Shown here piece by piece: positions 8,292 to 18,311 of a DNA stretch of 64,000 bases (position 1 is its first letter; every line of letters starts with the position of its first letter). The stretch spans positions 127,406-191,405 of the forward strand of contig JAQULP010000001.1 in NCBI GenBank assembly GCA_028718525.1, read 5' to 3'. Source of the DNA: Sulfuricurvum sp. GTDB lineage: Bacteria > Campylobacterota > Campylobacteria > Campylobacterales > Sulfurimonadaceae. A program made the translations under genes and the position numbers. The notes beneath the pieces are model-generated. The model saw only the letters and a program-made list of their open reading frames with translations. It ran no database searches and was not told where the DNA came from.

Positions 8292-9509
8292 ATGAAAAAA
8301 GAGGTTAAAAAAGTTGTTCTCGCCTATTCCGGCGGATTGGATACAAGTGTCATTTTGAAATGGCTACAAGATGAATACAACTGTGAAGTTGTCACTTTCA
8401 CTGCCGATATCGGACAAGGTGAAGAGGTAGAACCGGCTCGCGCAAAAGCTATCAGCCTCGGCATTAAACCTGAAAATATCTACATCGAAGATCTTCGTGA
8501 AGAATTCGTACGCGATTACGTTTTCCCGATGTTTCGTGCCAATGCGATTTATGAAGGTGAATATCTGCTCGGAACCTCAATCGCACGTCCGCTGATTGCT
8601 AAACGTCAAGCCGAAATCGCCCGTATTACCGGTGCTGATGCCGTCAGTCACGGTGCTACCGGAAAAGGGAACGACCAAGTTCGCTTTGAAATGGGATATT
8701 TGGGGCAAAACAGCGCACTGACCATCATTGCTCCATGGCGTGAATGGGATTTAAACTCCCGTGAAAAACTGCTTGCGTACGCAGCCGAACATGGTATCAA
8801 AATCGAAATGAGCGGTAAAAAATCGCCTTATTCCATGGATGCCAACCTTCTGCATATCTCTTACGAGGGGGGAATTCTTGAAGATCCTGCCGCTGAACCC
8901 GAAGAGAGTATGTGGCGTTGGACGGTTTCTCCGCAAGATGCCCCGGATGAGCCGGAGTATATTGAAATCGGCTATGAAAAAGGGGATCCGATCAGCCTTA
9001 ACGGTAAAGCGCTTTCTCCGGCGGTTATGTTGGAACAACTCAATATTATTGCGGGACGTCACGGTATCGGACGTGCCGATATCGTTGAAAACCGTTTCGT
9101 CGGGATGAAAAGCCGCGGTTGCTACGAAACCCCGGGCGGTACCATCATGATTAAAGCACACCGTGCCATTGAGTCGTTAACCCTCGATCGCGAAGAGGCC
9201 CATTTAAAAGATGAGTTGATGCCTCGCTACGCAAAACTGATTTATAACGGATTTTGGTTTGCACCAGAGCGTGAAATGCTTCAAGCCGCTATCGATAAAA
9301 CACAACAAAACGTTCGAGGAAGCGTCCGTTTGAAACTTTACAAAGGGAACGTAATGGTTGTCGGGCGAAGTTCAGACCTTTCGCTCTTCAATCCTGAATA
9401 TTGTACGTTTGAAGAAGATTCGGTTTATGATCAAAAAGATGCCGGCGGATTCATTAAACTCAATGCACTCCGTTTTATCATTGCCGGTAAAGCGCGAAAA
9501 AACAAATAA
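8292..9509 (+). CDS. argG: Argininosuccinate synthase ArgG
   Basis: 405 aa. ATP-dependent joining of citrulline and aspartate in arginine synthesis. ATP-pyrophosphatase loop [10 protein letters not shown] at residues 9-18, the [15 protein letters not shown] segment near 120 and the [17 protein letters not shown] region near 180 are all intact. Length is usual. ATAAGGAT precedes the ATG. First gene of a long collinear run; the next gene begins 15 bp downstream. Confidence 0.97.
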   Translation: MKKEVKKVVLAYSGGLDTSVILKWLQDEYNCEVVTFTADIGQGEEVEPARAKAISLGIKPENIYIEDLREEFVRDYVFPMFRANAIYEGEYLLGTSIARPLIAKRQAEIARITGADAVSHGATGKGNDQVRFEMGYLGQNSALTIIAPWREWDLNSREKLLAYAAEHGIKIEMSGKKSPYSMDANLLHISYEGGILEDPAAEPEESMWRWTVSPQDAPDEPEYIEIGYEKGDPISLNGKALSPAVMLEQLNIIAGRHGIGRADIVENRFVGMKSRGCYETPGGTIMIKAHRAIESLTLDREEAHLKDELMPRYAKLIYNGFWFAPEREMLQAAIDKTQQNVRGSVRLKLYKGNVMVVGRSSDLSLFNPEYCTFEEDSVYDQKDAGGFIKLNALRFIIAGKARKNK

Positions 9510-9524
9510 TTAAGGAATAACATT

Positions 9525-10265
9525 ATGAGCATCATTAAAATCGATATGAATTCAGATGAATTCCAAGCAGAATTGGAAAAAACAATTAAATTTACGGACA
9601 AAGTAGTAAGTCAGTTCAATTGGGCTTACAACCCTCAAGAAGAGATCAATGAGGGTGTCCAACTTGGGCTTGCTCGCAATAAAATGATGTATAACAAACG
9701 ATTTTGCCCGTGCTATATGGTAGAAGAAGTAGATGGTAAATATCAAAGTACCGATAACCGTCTTTGCCCTTGTACCACTGCCATTGAAAAAGAGATACCG
9801 GAAGAAGGGGTATGTCACTGCCAAATTTTCTGTACACCGGAATTTGCAGCGGCTAAACGGATGGAAATGGGTATTGAAGAAGTAACTCACCAACATTCTC
9901 GCGGATTGACCAAAGAAGAGTGTCAAATGTTATTAACCAAAAGCGACATTGACAGTGATGAATTAACTTCTCTTTTTGAAGCGCGTGAATTAGGAATGGT
10001 TAACTTCAAGGTGGTTGACGTCCGTGAATGGATGGAATGGAAAATGGGACGAATCGCCGGCGCTGATGTACTGGTCCCGACAAGCAGCTTTTTCCAAACA
10101 CTTAATGAGTCAAAATTGGACAAAGACGAAAATATTATCGTCTATTGCCATGTAGGAAGCCGTAGCGCACATTGTCAACGTATTCTTCACGACATGGGAT
10201 ATACTAAAGTTTCCAATCTTGCGCACGGTATCGTATCGTACGGCGGCCAAATCGTCCGCGGCTAA
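9525..10265 (+). CDS. Ferredoxin:thioredoxin reductase catalytic domain fused to rhodanese
   Basis: 246 aa. N-terminal half is an FTR catalytic-chain domain: CPC at 61-63, CPC at 81-83 and CHC at 97-99, the ligand set for the [4Fe-4S] cluster and redox disulfide. Spacing is CPC-X17-CPC-X13-CHC, not the plant/cyanobacterial X16/X8. The C-terminal half is a rhodanese domain with VDVREW near 165 and the catalytic loop YCHVGSRS (Cys208). FTR passes electrons from ferredoxin to a disulfide; rhodaneses carry persulfide sulfur. The fusion suggests ferredoxin-driven reduction of a persulfide or disulfide in sulfur metabolism, which is inference. Follows argG by 15 bp; precedes rplI by 51 bp. Confidence 0.9.
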   Translation: MSIIKIDMNSDEFQAELEKTIKFTDKVVSQFNWAYNPQEEINEGVQLGLARNKMMYNKRFCPCYMVEEVDGKYQSTDNRLCPCTTAIEKEIPEEGVCHCQIFCTPEFAAAKRMEMGIEEVTHQHSRGLTKEECQMLLTKSDIDSDELTSLFEARELGMVNFKVVDVREWMEWKMGRIAGADVLVPTSSFFQTLNESKLDKDENIIVYCHVGSRSAHCQRILHDMGYTKVSNLAHGIVSYGGQIVRG

Positions 10266-10316
10266 ATTACAGGGAGAATGGGCCTTATCTCTTTCTCCTT
10301 ATCAACAAGGGTTCAA

Positions 10317-10763
10317 ATGAAAGTTTTATTAACAAAAGATGTCAAAGGGGTCGGCAAAGCCGGTGAGATCAAAGAGGTAGCTGACGGATACGGAAAAAAC
10401 TTTTTAATCGGCAAGGGGCTGGCGCTTGCGGCTACACACGAAGTATTAAAGAAATACGAATCTGACCAACGTAAAAAAGCGGCACACGAAGCAGCAGAAA
10501 TCGAACGGTTAAATGGGATCAAAGCACAGCTTGCCGACATAAAAGTAACCATTATCAAAAAACTGGGCAACACCGGACACCTTTTTGGCGCCGTTACCAA
10601 AGAAGAGATTGCCGATGCCTTGAAAGCTCAACATCAAATTGAAATTGATAAAAAAGAGCTTGATGCCAAGCATGGGATCAAAACGACCGGCTTACATGAT
10701 TTGGACCTCAAACTCGGGCATGGCATCCATGCGACACTTCACCTTGAGATCAAAGGTGAGTAA
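10317..10763 (+). CDS. rplI: 50S ribosomal protein L9
   Basis: 148 aa. N-terminal [21 protein letters not shown] and DGYGKNFLI are the L9 rRNA-binding signature, then the long helix and the C-terminal [14 protein letters not shown] domain. The ATG at 10317 with AAGGG upstream is the family start; a longer frame from 10278 would add 13 non-homologous residues. The last 8 bp overlap the era start. Confidence 0.97.
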   Translation: MKVLLTKDVKGVGKAGEIKEVADGYGKNFLIGKGLALAATHEVLKKYESDQRKKAAHEAAEIERLNGIKAQLADIKVTIIKKLGNTGHLFGAVTKEEIADALKAQHQIEIDKKELDAKHGIKTTGLHDLDLKLGHGIHATLHLEIKGE

Positions 10764-11634
10764 AGCAGGATTTGTTGCCCTTGTAGGGCGCCCTAACGCG
10801 GGAAAAAGCACCCTGATGAACTGGATATTAGGGGAAAAAATAGCGCTTGTCAGTCAAAAAGCAAATGCTACCCGAAAACGTTCGAATGCCATTGTTATGC
10901 ATAATGAAGACCAAATTATATTTGTCGATACGCCCGGATTGCACCAAGCGGAAAAGCTCCTCAACCAATACATGCTTGAAGAGGCCTTAAAAGCCATTGG
11001 AGATTGCGATATTGTCGTCTATCTTGCTCCCGCATCCGATAAGACGGTTCATTATGAAAAGTTTTTGGAACTCAATGGTGACAAACGGAAGCATATTATC
11101 GTTTTAAGCAAAATTGATCAGATTTCCCAAGCGGAACTTCTCAAAAAAATCGGAGAGTATAACCGTTTTAGCGACCATTTTTTAGCACTTATCCCTATGT
11201 CCGTTACGAAAAATGTCGGTAAAAACGATCTCCTGAACACCATTGTCAAACATCTCGATGAATCCCCTTATCTTTATGATCCCGAGAATATCACTACAGA
11301 AATGGTACGTGACATTTACAAGGAATTTATACGGGAAGCCATTTTTGACAATATCAGCGATGAAATACCCTATGAATCCGATGTCATCATCGATAAAATT
11401 GATGAAGATGCCCCGATTGAGCACATTCGGGCCACGATCATCGTTGAAAAAGAGTCACAGAAAGGGATAATTATCGGTAAGGGGGGAGCTTCTATTAAGC
11501 GGATCGGAAAAAATGCGCGTGAAAAAATTGAACGCCTTGCCTCAAAACCGGTCTATTTAGAACTCTTTGTGTCGGTCAAAAAAGGGTGGACTACCGATAA
11601 AAAATTCTTAAGCGACTTAGGATACGAATGGTAA
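10756..11634 (+). CDS. era: GTPase Era
   Basis: 292 aa. G1 GRPNAGKST near residue 12, G3 DTPGLHQ, G4 SKID (Ser in place of Asn), then a C-terminal KH domain ([15 protein letters not shown]). Era binds 16S rRNA during 30S maturation. The start is a GTG at 10756, inside the rplI 3' end (GTGAGTAA), fitting the family N-terminus [13 protein letters not shown]. An in-frame TTG at 10639 would add 39 residues read from the rplI coding region and is rejected. In Helicobacter pylori hslV and hslU lie between rplI and era; here they are absent. Confidence 0.96.
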   Translation: MSKAGFVALVGRPNAGKSTLMNWILGEKIALVSQKANATRKRSNAIVMHNEDQIIFVDTPGLHQAEKLLNQYMLEEALKAIGDCDIVVYLAPASDKTVHYEKFLELNGDKRKHIIVLSKIDQISQAELLKKIGEYNRFSDHFLALIPMSVTKNVGKNDLLNTIVKHLDESPYLYDPENITTEMVRDIYKEFIREAIFDNISDEIPYESDVIIDKIDEDAPIEHIRATIIVEKESQKGIIIGKGGASIKRIGKNAREKIERLASKPVYLELFVSVKKGWTTDKKFLSDLGYEW

Positions 11635-12584
11635 AAAAAGTTGTTATTTCGGCTCTCAGCGCAATAACACTCTACTCCGCTGACATTATAACTTTGTATA
11701 AAAGCGGTGGCATCAAATTGATGGACCAACAAGCACTTAATCCTTCGTACTGGAGTGGATCGCTTATCAATCGCGATCTGCGCTTCGGTTATTTCGAACA
11801 CCCGTTTTCATTATTGGCCTGCAGTAAAGAAAAAGGGTCCTTGGAACTGTATACACCCAACGGAGAAAAAAAATTTTTACTGAAAAAGCGTTATAGCGCT
11901 TTCACCGGAAAAATGGCCGGAGATAAACTGAATGAAGGGGACCTCAAAACCCCCATCGGCATTTATACGCTCACCGAACGGAAGAAAAACGTAGATCCTT
12001 TTTACGGGCCGATGGCATTTGTGACATCCTATCCCAATTTATATGACCGTATTCGCGGTAAAAAAGGGGATGGAATATGGATTCACGGTGTACCGATGAA
12101 CAATGTATCCCGAGACCCCTTTACCCGGGGGTGTATCGCTATTAATAATGAGAATCTGGTACAACTGGATAAAACCATCAACCCGAACGATACCCTCCTC
12201 ATTATTGATTCCTCTCTTAAGCAATGGGTTAACCCTTCTAAATATTCCATTATCTTAGCTTCCTTATATCAGTGGAAATATGCCTGGGTCTATAATGATC
12301 TTGACACCTATCTCTCGTTTTATGACCCGTCGTTCAAACGGTATGACGGTATGAATTTTACTCAGTTCAAAGCGTATAAAGAACGTATCTTTTCGAAAGA
12401 CGAAGCGAAAAACATTATCTTTAAAGACATCAACATCATCCCTTATCCCGGAGAACAAAAAAATCTTTTCTGGATCAGATTCAACCAAACTTATGTAAGT
12501 GACAGCCATCGATTTGAAGGGGATAAATCTTTATTAGTTCGTTTGAATAACGATCAATCCCTCTCTATTTTAACTGAAGAGTAA
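11628..12584 (+). CDS. csd6: L,D-transpeptidase/carboxypeptidase family cell-shape protein (Csd6/Pgp2-like)
   Basis: 318 aa with an N-terminal hydrophobic signal-like segment (VVISALSAITLYSA). The YkuD catalytic domain carries IHGVPMN and TRGCIAI (catalytic Cys near residue 167, His near 152). The C-terminal third is an NTF2-like domain (YKYAWVYNDLDTYLSFYD), the architecture of H. pylori Csd6 and C. jejuni Pgp2, L,D-carboxypeptidases that trim tetrapeptides to tripeptides and set helical shape. Overlaps era by 7 bp; era-csd6 adjacency is also seen in H. pylori. Followed after 3 bp by csd4, the next enzyme of the same trimming pathway. Confidence 0.9.
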   Translation: MVKKVVISALSAITLYSADIITLYKSGGIKLMDQQALNPSYWSGSLINRDLRFGYFEHPFSLLACSKEKGSLELYTPNGEKKFLLKKRYSAFTGKMAGDKLNEGDLKTPIGIYTLTERKKNVDPFYGPMAFVTSYPNLYDRIRGKKGDGIWIHGVPMNNVSRDPFTRGCIAINNENLVQLDKTINPNDTLLIIDSSLKQWVNPSKYSIILASLYQWKYAWVYNDLDTYLSFYDPSFKRYDGMNFTQFKAYKERIFSKDEAKNIIFKDINIIPYPGEQKNLFWIRFNQTYVSDSHRFEGDKSLLVRLNNDQSLSILTEE

Positions 12585-12587
12585 TAC

Positions 12588-13880
12588 ATGCATTTCATGC
12601 TAATACTTTTTATGGCTTTGACCACCACTCTTTATGCGCTCCCTTTCAATTTAATCAAGAAAGAAAATTGCAGCGAACAGCTACCGACGTTATTGGTAAT
12701 CGGAGGAATTCATGGAAATGAACCGGGAAGTTATTACGCCACCGCCCTACTGGCCCAATACTATCAGATTAAGAAAGGGAGTTTATGGATTATTCCCGAC
12801 CTTAATCGCCTCAGTATTCAGCATAACAGCCGCGGCGTCAATGGTGATATGAATCGCAAGTTTGCCGATCTTAATCCTAAAGACCTCGATTTTGAAATCG
12901 TCAAAGAGGTTCAAAAACTCATTATTGAGCCGAAAGTCGGTCTTATCTTAAATCTTCATGACGGACACGGTTTTTATCGTAAAGAGTACCAAAACACGAT
13001 TTTCAACCCTAATGCCTGGGGACAGACATGTGTTATTGATCAGGGGAGTTTGGATGAGTCCCTCCCTTATGGTAATTTAAATGAAATTGCATCGAAGGTG
13101 AGTGTAAAACTGAATGACGATTTGATAGAGAATCATCATCTCTTTGACGTACGCAACACGAATACCCGTTTTGATGATGAAGCAATGCGCCATTCCCTAA
13201 CCTACTTCGCAGTTACCCATAAAAAACCGGCTTTTGCGATTGAAACCAGTAAAAATCTCCCGACACTCAAAGATAAGGTTTATTATCAACTACGGGCTAT
13301 TGAATGTTACATGGGACTGATGGGAATCGAATTTGAACGTTCCTTTGACTTTACCCCCAGTGTGATTGAAAAACTTCTTGCGTCCCATGGGAATGTAATT
13401 ATAAATAACAGCATTTATCTTGATTTGCAAAATTTAAAAAGCAGTTTAAGTTTGGTTCCGCTACAATCAGGCGCAAACGACTTTAATTTTTCCCATCCTT
13501 TGGGGAGTATCAAAATAAATAAGCAAGATTACAACCTATTTATCGGCAACCAAAAAATAGCGACCCTTATCCCCAGCTATCACCCCAAAGAGGTATGTCC
13601 GGATTCTATTTCGGTAATTATTGACGGAAAGCCTAAAAATATTAATTTTGCTACAGATTTTTTTGTATCTGCCGATTTTAAGGTTATCAATAACGATTCC
13701 AATATGCGTGTCAACATTATCGGGTTTACCCAAAAAGGGGTAAAAGATGAGAGCAATATCACCGTTAGCTTAAAAGATTTCGATGAACGGTACGCAATTG
13801 ATACGCAAAACAAACGTTATCGGATAGAGTTTTATCGACAAAACCGCTTTTGCGGAATGGTTCTCGCACATTTTAAATAG
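12588..13880 (+). CDS. csd4: M14-family D,L-carboxypeptidase, cell-shape protein (Csd4/Pgp1-like)
   Basis: 430 aa. N-terminal signal peptide (MLILFMALTTTLYA). Zinc site: GGIHGNEPGS (H and E ligands near residues 44 and 47) and LHDGHGF near residue 124, followed by Csd4-like beta domains at the C-terminus. Csd4/Pgp1 cleaves the mDAP-D-Glu bond of monomeric tripeptides in the periplasm. H. pylori Csd4 uses Gln instead of the first His; here the canonical His is kept, as in most M14 enzymes. Its adjacency to csd6 places two sequential peptidoglycan-trimming enzymes in one transcript. Confidence 0.9.
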   Translation: MHFMLILFMALTTTLYALPFNLIKKENCSEQLPTLLVIGGIHGNEPGSYYATALLAQYYQIKKGSLWIIPDLNRLSIQHNSRGVNGDMNRKFADLNPKDLDFEIVKEVQKLIIEPKVGLILNLHDGHGFYRKEYQNTIFNPNAWGQTCVIDQGSLDESLPYGNLNEIASKVSVKLNDDLIENHHLFDVRNTNTRFDDEAMRHSLTYFAVTHKKPAFAIETSKNLPTLKDKVYYQLRAIECYMGLMGIEFERSFDFTPSVIEKLLASHGNVIINNSIYLDLQNLKSSLSLVPLQSGANDFNFSHPLGSIKINKQDYNLFIGNQKIATLIPSYHPKEVCPDSISVIIDGKPKNINFATDFFVSADFKVINNDSNMRVNIIGFTQKGVKDESNITVSLKDFDERYAIDTQNKRYRIEFYRQNRFCGMVLAHFK

Positions 13881-13888
13881 GATATAGG

Positions 13889-15424
13889 ATGAGTATAAAT
13901 CAGCAACAGACCTATTCAACCATAGTATCAGTCAACCCGTACAGAGGGGACTATTACGTCGGTACATTCAATACCATATCCAAAGCTTCCTCGCCTTCAT
14001 TTTCAAAAGAGCAGTATGCTATCTCATTTTTAAATACCAAAGGGTTTATTTCCACTCTCATCGGAGTGAGCAAGAATATACCGGATGATGATATTTTTGA
14101 TGCCCTTGAAAATAAGATTTATGAAGAACTCGCGTTGGATATGGCGGTAGAGTATCAAATAAAATTCATTGAAGCGCCTCACCGCGATACGGAAGGGGAA
14201 CGTTTTTTCCATGTTTTTGTTGTAGATCCGCTTACCTTGGACCAGGAATATGCCGATCCGATTAAAAATATTAAATATATCGATTCAATTATACCCGTTC
14301 CGTTACTTTTAAAATCACTTTATACCAAAGAAATAATCGATTCTTCCGATATACATTGCTTTATCTTTTTTCAAGAAAACGATGCCTTTTTTACGATTTA
14401 CAGTGAACAAGAATACGTCTATGCCAAATCACTCAAATATTCACTTAAACAAATGCACGAGCGTTTTTGTGAGTTATTGGGGGAACAAATTGAGCTGATA
14501 GCGTTTGAGAATATCCTTGCAAATGAGGGATTAAGCACTTCTGTCCCCGGCTACCAAAAAAATCTGATTCGATTATTCGGAGAAATTTTTCTCCACATCA
14601 GCGATGTTATCACCTATGCCAAAAGAGCTTATGAAATCAAAAAAATCGATCAAATATATATTGGAACCGCGGTAGGGCCGCTCATCGGCTTGGATGAATA
14701 CGCGCAAACCTATTTAGGTTTAAAAGCGGTTCCATTCGATTTTAACTATGGCTTTACTTCCGATGAGAAGTATGTTGATCAAATTCATCAGCTGATGCAT
14801 CTTTACGGACGCCTTGAAGCATCGGAACGATACGATTGTAATTTTACGGTTTTTCATCGCCCCCCTCCTTTTGCGAAACGTGACAGCGGTAAATTAATTA
14901 TCGTAACAGCGGCATCATTGGTCATCGCCCTCCTTTATCCGGGAGTATACTGGGGGCTTTCATATATTGAAGAATTCAGAGATGCGATTTTGACTAAAGA
15001 GTATGAAGAGGTCCATATTGAAAAAATCGCCCGAGAGGCGACCGTCAATTTAAAAATGGCCAATAAAAACCATGCCCAGGCATTACTGAACGAACAAAAA
15101 ACCGCTTACAAACAAAAACAAGATACCTTGCTGCAAGTGCATGAGAAAAAAGTAGATTATCCGATGAAAGCCAAAATCATGGCCGACTTTACACAAAGCT
15201 TAAATACCTACCGTGTTCAACTCAAAACGCTCAATTATAGTGAGGAGAATGGGACGAAAACCTTTATGTTTGGGCTCATCTCTTCAACCACGCAGGACAT
15301 TACGGCATTGCTAAAACATCTGACCGAAACCAAAAGGGAAAAGTACATCTTCAACCTCGATCTTATCTCGTATGACGATGAAGAAAAAGCTTATCGTAGC
15401 GAACTCAAGGCGGTCATCAAATGA
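13889..15424 (+). CDS. mshI: MSHA pilus biogenesis protein MshI-like (PilM+PilN/GspL-type)
   Basis: 511 aa. The cytoplasmic N-terminal ~325 residues are actin-like (PilM type), with one membrane segment at about 333-355 (LIIVTAASLVIALLYPGVY), then a coiled coil (EKIAREATVNLKMANKNHAQ) and a periplasmic PilN-like ferredoxin-fold end. This PilM-PilN fusion is the GspL/MshI architecture that links the assembly ATPase to the inner-membrane platform. Starts 8 bp after csd4; the ATGA overlap with the next gene shows tight coupling. Primary sequence is weakly conserved; the call leans on architecture and gene order. Confidence 0.75.
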   Translation: MSINQQQTYSTIVSVNPYRGDYYVGTFNTISKASSPSFSKEQYAISFLNTKGFISTLIGVSKNIPDDDIFDALENKIYEELALDMAVEYQIKFIEAPHRDTEGERFFHVFVVDPLTLDQEYADPIKNIKYIDSIIPVPLLLKSLYTKEIIDSSDIHCFIFFQENDAFFTIYSEQEYVYAKSLKYSLKQMHERFCELLGEQIELIAFENILANEGLSTSVPGYQKNLIRLFGEIFLHISDVITYAKRAYEIKKIDQIYIGTAVGPLIGLDEYAQTYLGLKAVPFDFNYGFTSDEKYVDQIHQLMHLYGRLEASERYDCNFTVFHRPPPFAKRDSGKLIIVTAASLVIALLYPGVYWGLSYIEEFRDAILTKEYEEVHIEKIAREATVNLKMANKNHAQALLNEQKTAYKQKQDTLLQVHEKKVDYPMKAKIMADFTQSLNTYRVQLKTLNYSEENGTKTFMFGLISSTTQDITALLKHLTETKREKYIFNLDLISYDDEEKAYRSELKAVIK

Positions 15425-16056
15425 AATTGCAAATCGAAGACTATCTGTACTCATTAGATCAAACATTATCGCAAAAGTCTGATCGTGATAAAAACATGCT
15501 TTTTATCATGATATTTGCTACGTGTTTTGCTTTTTCTTATCTCCTTTTCTGGGAAGATTCCGAAGCAAGCTTTACGGCCTCGCACGAGAAAGCTGTAAAA
15601 GTCGAAAATGACCTTACGGTTGATAAAGACTATTTAAATGCCTTTCCGCCCGAACGGATTTCCCAAATTGAGCAGGAGACCGTTGAAATTGAAAAACAAA
15701 ATACACAATACGTCCATTACAACACCTATATCAAAGAGCAATTGGAACAGATTTCATCTCTTTATTATGATGAAAAAGTTTGGGGAGCGTACCTCGATTC
15801 CATTTCACGGTATGCACGTGCCAACAATATCAAATTAATCCGCTTCGGCAATACCCTTCAAACGGACAACAGTTCCTTCGGGCATGTTCTTGATATTACC
15901 ATTTCGGCACAAGGGCCTTATAAAAACACCCTTAAATTTATCAACTCTTTAGAACAAAGCCAGTTAGTTGTTGATCTGCATGATTTTAATCTTACCGCCG
16001 AAGAGAAGATGCATGCTGACCTGAATATCTCGGTATGGGGGATTGTAAGACAATGA
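15421..16056 (+). CDS. mshJ: MshJ-like inner-membrane platform protein (PilO/GspM type)
   Basis: 211 aa. One membrane segment at about 26-45 (MLFIMIFATCFAFSYLLFW), coiled coil at 55-115 (QIEQETVEIEKQNTQYVH), then a periplasmic ferredoxin-like domain (FGHVLDITISAQGPYKNTLKFI). This is the PilO/GspM plan; these proteins form the inner-membrane alignment ring with PilN. Overlaps mshI by 4 bp and mshK by 4 bp. Confidence 0.75.
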   Translation: MKLQIEDYLYSLDQTLSQKSDRDKNMLFIMIFATCFAFSYLLFWEDSEASFTASHEKAVKVENDLTVDKDYLNAFPPERISQIEQETVEIEKQNTQYVHYNTYIKEQLEQISSLYYDEKVWGAYLDSISRYARANNIKLIRFGNTLQTDNSSFGHVLDITISAQGPYKNTLKFINSLEQSQLVVDLHDFNLTAEEKMHADLNISVWGIVRQ

Positions 16057-16577
16057 AAAAATACCTGTTTTTTGGATATATCACTGCTCTTTCTCTGCAA
16101 GCCATTGTACCGACAATGGTCGTTACCCAATCAGGTACAATGAGTCAACCTCAGGGAGATCAACAACTGGCATGGGTCGATGAGCAGATCGAAGCCATTC
16201 TGCCGTCTCGAATCGGGATATCAGAAAACTTTATTAATACTCTTCGTGACCCGATGAAACTCAAAAGTCTCCCAGCTGCATCCAAAGAGGTGAGATCACC
16301 GTTTCTCGCACCTCCGAAACTTACAATGCACCAACCGACATTGATCCAACAGCCCATAGCTCCGCCAAAAATTATTGAAGAGCCGTTACGTCTTCAAGCC
16401 ATTATGAATAAATCGGTGCTGATCAACGGCAAATGGTATAAACATAATGATCCCGTTCGAAGCTATACGATTGGGGAAGTTAGAAGTAATTCGGTTGTTT
16501 TAAATGACGCCAAAAATCAAAAAATGATTTTGTTTTTAACCAAACAAAACAATAACATTAAAATTATCACCCAATAG
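16053..16577 (+). CDS. mshK: MshK-like pilot/link protein (PilP/GspC type)
   Basis: 174 aa with a signal peptide and a proline-rich linker (PIAPPKIIEEP near 112), then a small beta domain LQAIMNKSVLINGKWYKHND...SYTIGEV, resembling the HR/PilP domain that contacts the secretin. The ATG at 16053 overlaps the mshJ TGA as ATGA, preferred over a TTG 18 bp upstream. Likely bridges the inner-membrane platform and the MshL secretin. Confidence 0.7.
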   Translation: MKKYLFFGYITALSLQAIVPTMVVTQSGTMSQPQGDQQLAWVDEQIEAILPSRIGISENFINTLRDPMKLKSLPAASKEVRSPFLAPPKLTMHQPTLIQQPIAPPKIIEEPLRLQAIMNKSVLINGKWYKHNDPVRSYTIGEVRSNSVVLNDAKNQKMILFLTKQNNNIKIITQ

Positions 16578-16586
16578 GAAAGTATC

Positions 16587-18308
16587 ATGAGATCTGTAAT
16601 TAAACACCATGCACGAACATTTATGTTATCCGTTGCCGCGGCTGCCATGCTCACCTCTCCACTACAAGCCGATTGCACCTATGAACTTTTCAATATATCC
16701 TCGGTTAAAGGGACAACTGTCGGTGAGTTCATTGATCAGCTCAGTGATGAATGCGGAATGAGCGTCATTGTTTCAGACGAACAGTCCGAGAGCATTCTCA
16801 AAAAATCGATGAACAAAACTTTTTTAAAAAATCTAACCATTAACGAAGTATTAGACCTCATAATTAAAGAAAACAATCTCCAATATACGTTGGAAAACAA
16901 TATTCTTAAAATCTCGTATATTAAAACAAAAACCTATAATATCGATTATATCAATACCAAACGGGTTGGAACCGGAAGCACCAATATTCGGCTCAGTTCA
17001 AATTCCGGAACAATTCCCGGCGCGACAGCGGGGAGAGGCACAACCCTTCCAACAACCGGTACGGCAACCGCAAACACGGCAGCAGGTATGAAAAGCGGTA
17101 ATTCAACTTCATCAGAATCGGGTACCAATATTACCACCTCCGATGAAGTCACCTTTTGGGACAATTTGGAAAATGAGGTTAAAAGTATCCTAAGCCGTCC
17201 GGAAGATGACTACCGTCAAAAAACGGATGCAGCGGTTAACGATGATAATTTTCATAATATTATGATCAACAAAAGTGCCGGATTACTTACGGTAACCGGA
17301 ACCGGTAAACAGATTCAACGGCTTGACGCTTATATCGAAAATCTCCAAAAACGGATGCAGACACAGGTATTGATCGACGTTAAAATGTACAGCGTTATTT
17401 TCAATGACGGTTCAACCACCGGTATCGACTGGTCTCAAATCTATAAATTGCAAAACTTCAATCTCGCCTTCAATCAGGCAAAGCGTACCAATGTAGCAGG
17501 TTCTACTTTTGATACCGCTTATGAAGGGGACAAGGTTCAAACCTTAATGCAAACAGGGAGTACAACTGATCCAACCACTGGTATTGTTTCACCTACGTAT
17601 GGAATGGCAGATATTGCCGGGATACGTGCTGATGTGGCCGCAACTTCCAAACTCTTTACGTTCAGCAATAATATCAGTATCAATAATCTATTGATGTTTT
17701 TAAAATCACAGGGGGATGTTTACTCCATATCCAACCCAAAAATTTTGACCCTCAACAACCAGCCCGCGTTGATTACGGCAGGGACAGAACTCTTTTACAA
17801 AACGATCAATACCTCTACCCTAGCGGGGGGTACGACAGGCGAACAGGCCAAAACCGAAGTTGTCAGCTCGGTTTTTTCCGGAGTACTCCTCGATATCACC
17901 CCTGAAATTTCGAAAGACGGTACGATTACACTGCGGATTAATCCGTCAGTTTCCGAAACGGCCAGTTCACTTTCAGCGGACAATGCTCTGCGTACAATGC
18001 CACCCGATCTAACACGCCGGCAAATTTCGACCGTTGTCACGGTTAAAGACGGCAGCCGCATCGTATTGGGGGGATTGATTAACCGAAAATCGAGTTCCAC
18101 AACGACAAAAGTACCTCTTTTAGGTGATATCCCTTTCCTTGGCTATCTTTTCAAACAAGAAGGGATGAGTGAGAAAGTCGAAGAACTGGTTATTATCATT
18201 GAACCGCACATCATCAAGAAAGAGAATGATACCTTGAGCTTGGGAGATTTGGGATACAGCCGTCTGGGCAGTAAAATCGATGAAGATGCGAAAAAGGAAA
18301 CGAAATAA
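16587..18308 (+). CDS. mshL: MSHA-type outer-membrane secretin MshL
   Basis: 573 aa. Signal peptide to about residue 29 (SPLQA-DC), an N-domain with STN-like fold (residues 40-110), a Gly/Thr/Ser-rich linker at about 135-185, an N1-type domain (SAGLLTVTGTGKQIQRLD) and the secretin C-domain with VPLLGDIPFLGYLF and LVIIIEPHII. It forms the outer-membrane pore through which the pilus exits. AGGAAAG precedes the ATG. The Thr/Gly linker is longer than usual. Order after mshK and before mshM matches Vibrio. Confidence 0.93.
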   Translation: MRSVIKHHARTFMLSVAAAAMLTSPLQADCTYELFNISSVKGTTVGEFIDQLSDECGMSVIVSDEQSESILKKSMNKTFLKNLTINEVLDLIIKENNLQYTLENNILKISYIKTKTYNIDYINTKRVGTGSTNIRLSSNSGTIPGATAGRGTTLPTTGTATANTAAGMKSGNSTSSESGTNITTSDEVTFWDNLENEVKSILSRPEDDYRQKTDAAVNDDNFHNIMINKSAGLLTVTGTGKQIQRLDAYIENLQKRMQTQVLIDVKMYSVIFNDGSTTGIDWSQIYKLQNFNLAFNQAKRTNVAGSTFDTAYEGDKVQTLMQTGSTTDPTTGIVSPTYGMADIAGIRADVAATSKLFTFSNNISINNLLMFLKSQGDVYSISNPKILTLNNQPALITAGTELFYKTINTSTLAGGTTGEQAKTEVVSSVFSGVLLDITPEISKDGTITLRINPSVSETASSLSADNALRTMPPDLTRRQISTVVTVKDGSRIVLGGLINRKSSSTTTKVPLLGDIPFLGYLFKQEGMSEKVEELVIIIEPHIIKKENDTLSLGDLGYSRLGSKIDEDAKKETK

Positions 18309-18311
18309 CGG

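Noticed and set aside
10639-10755. Upstream extension of era
   Set aside because: The added 39 residues are the rplI sequence read in another frame.
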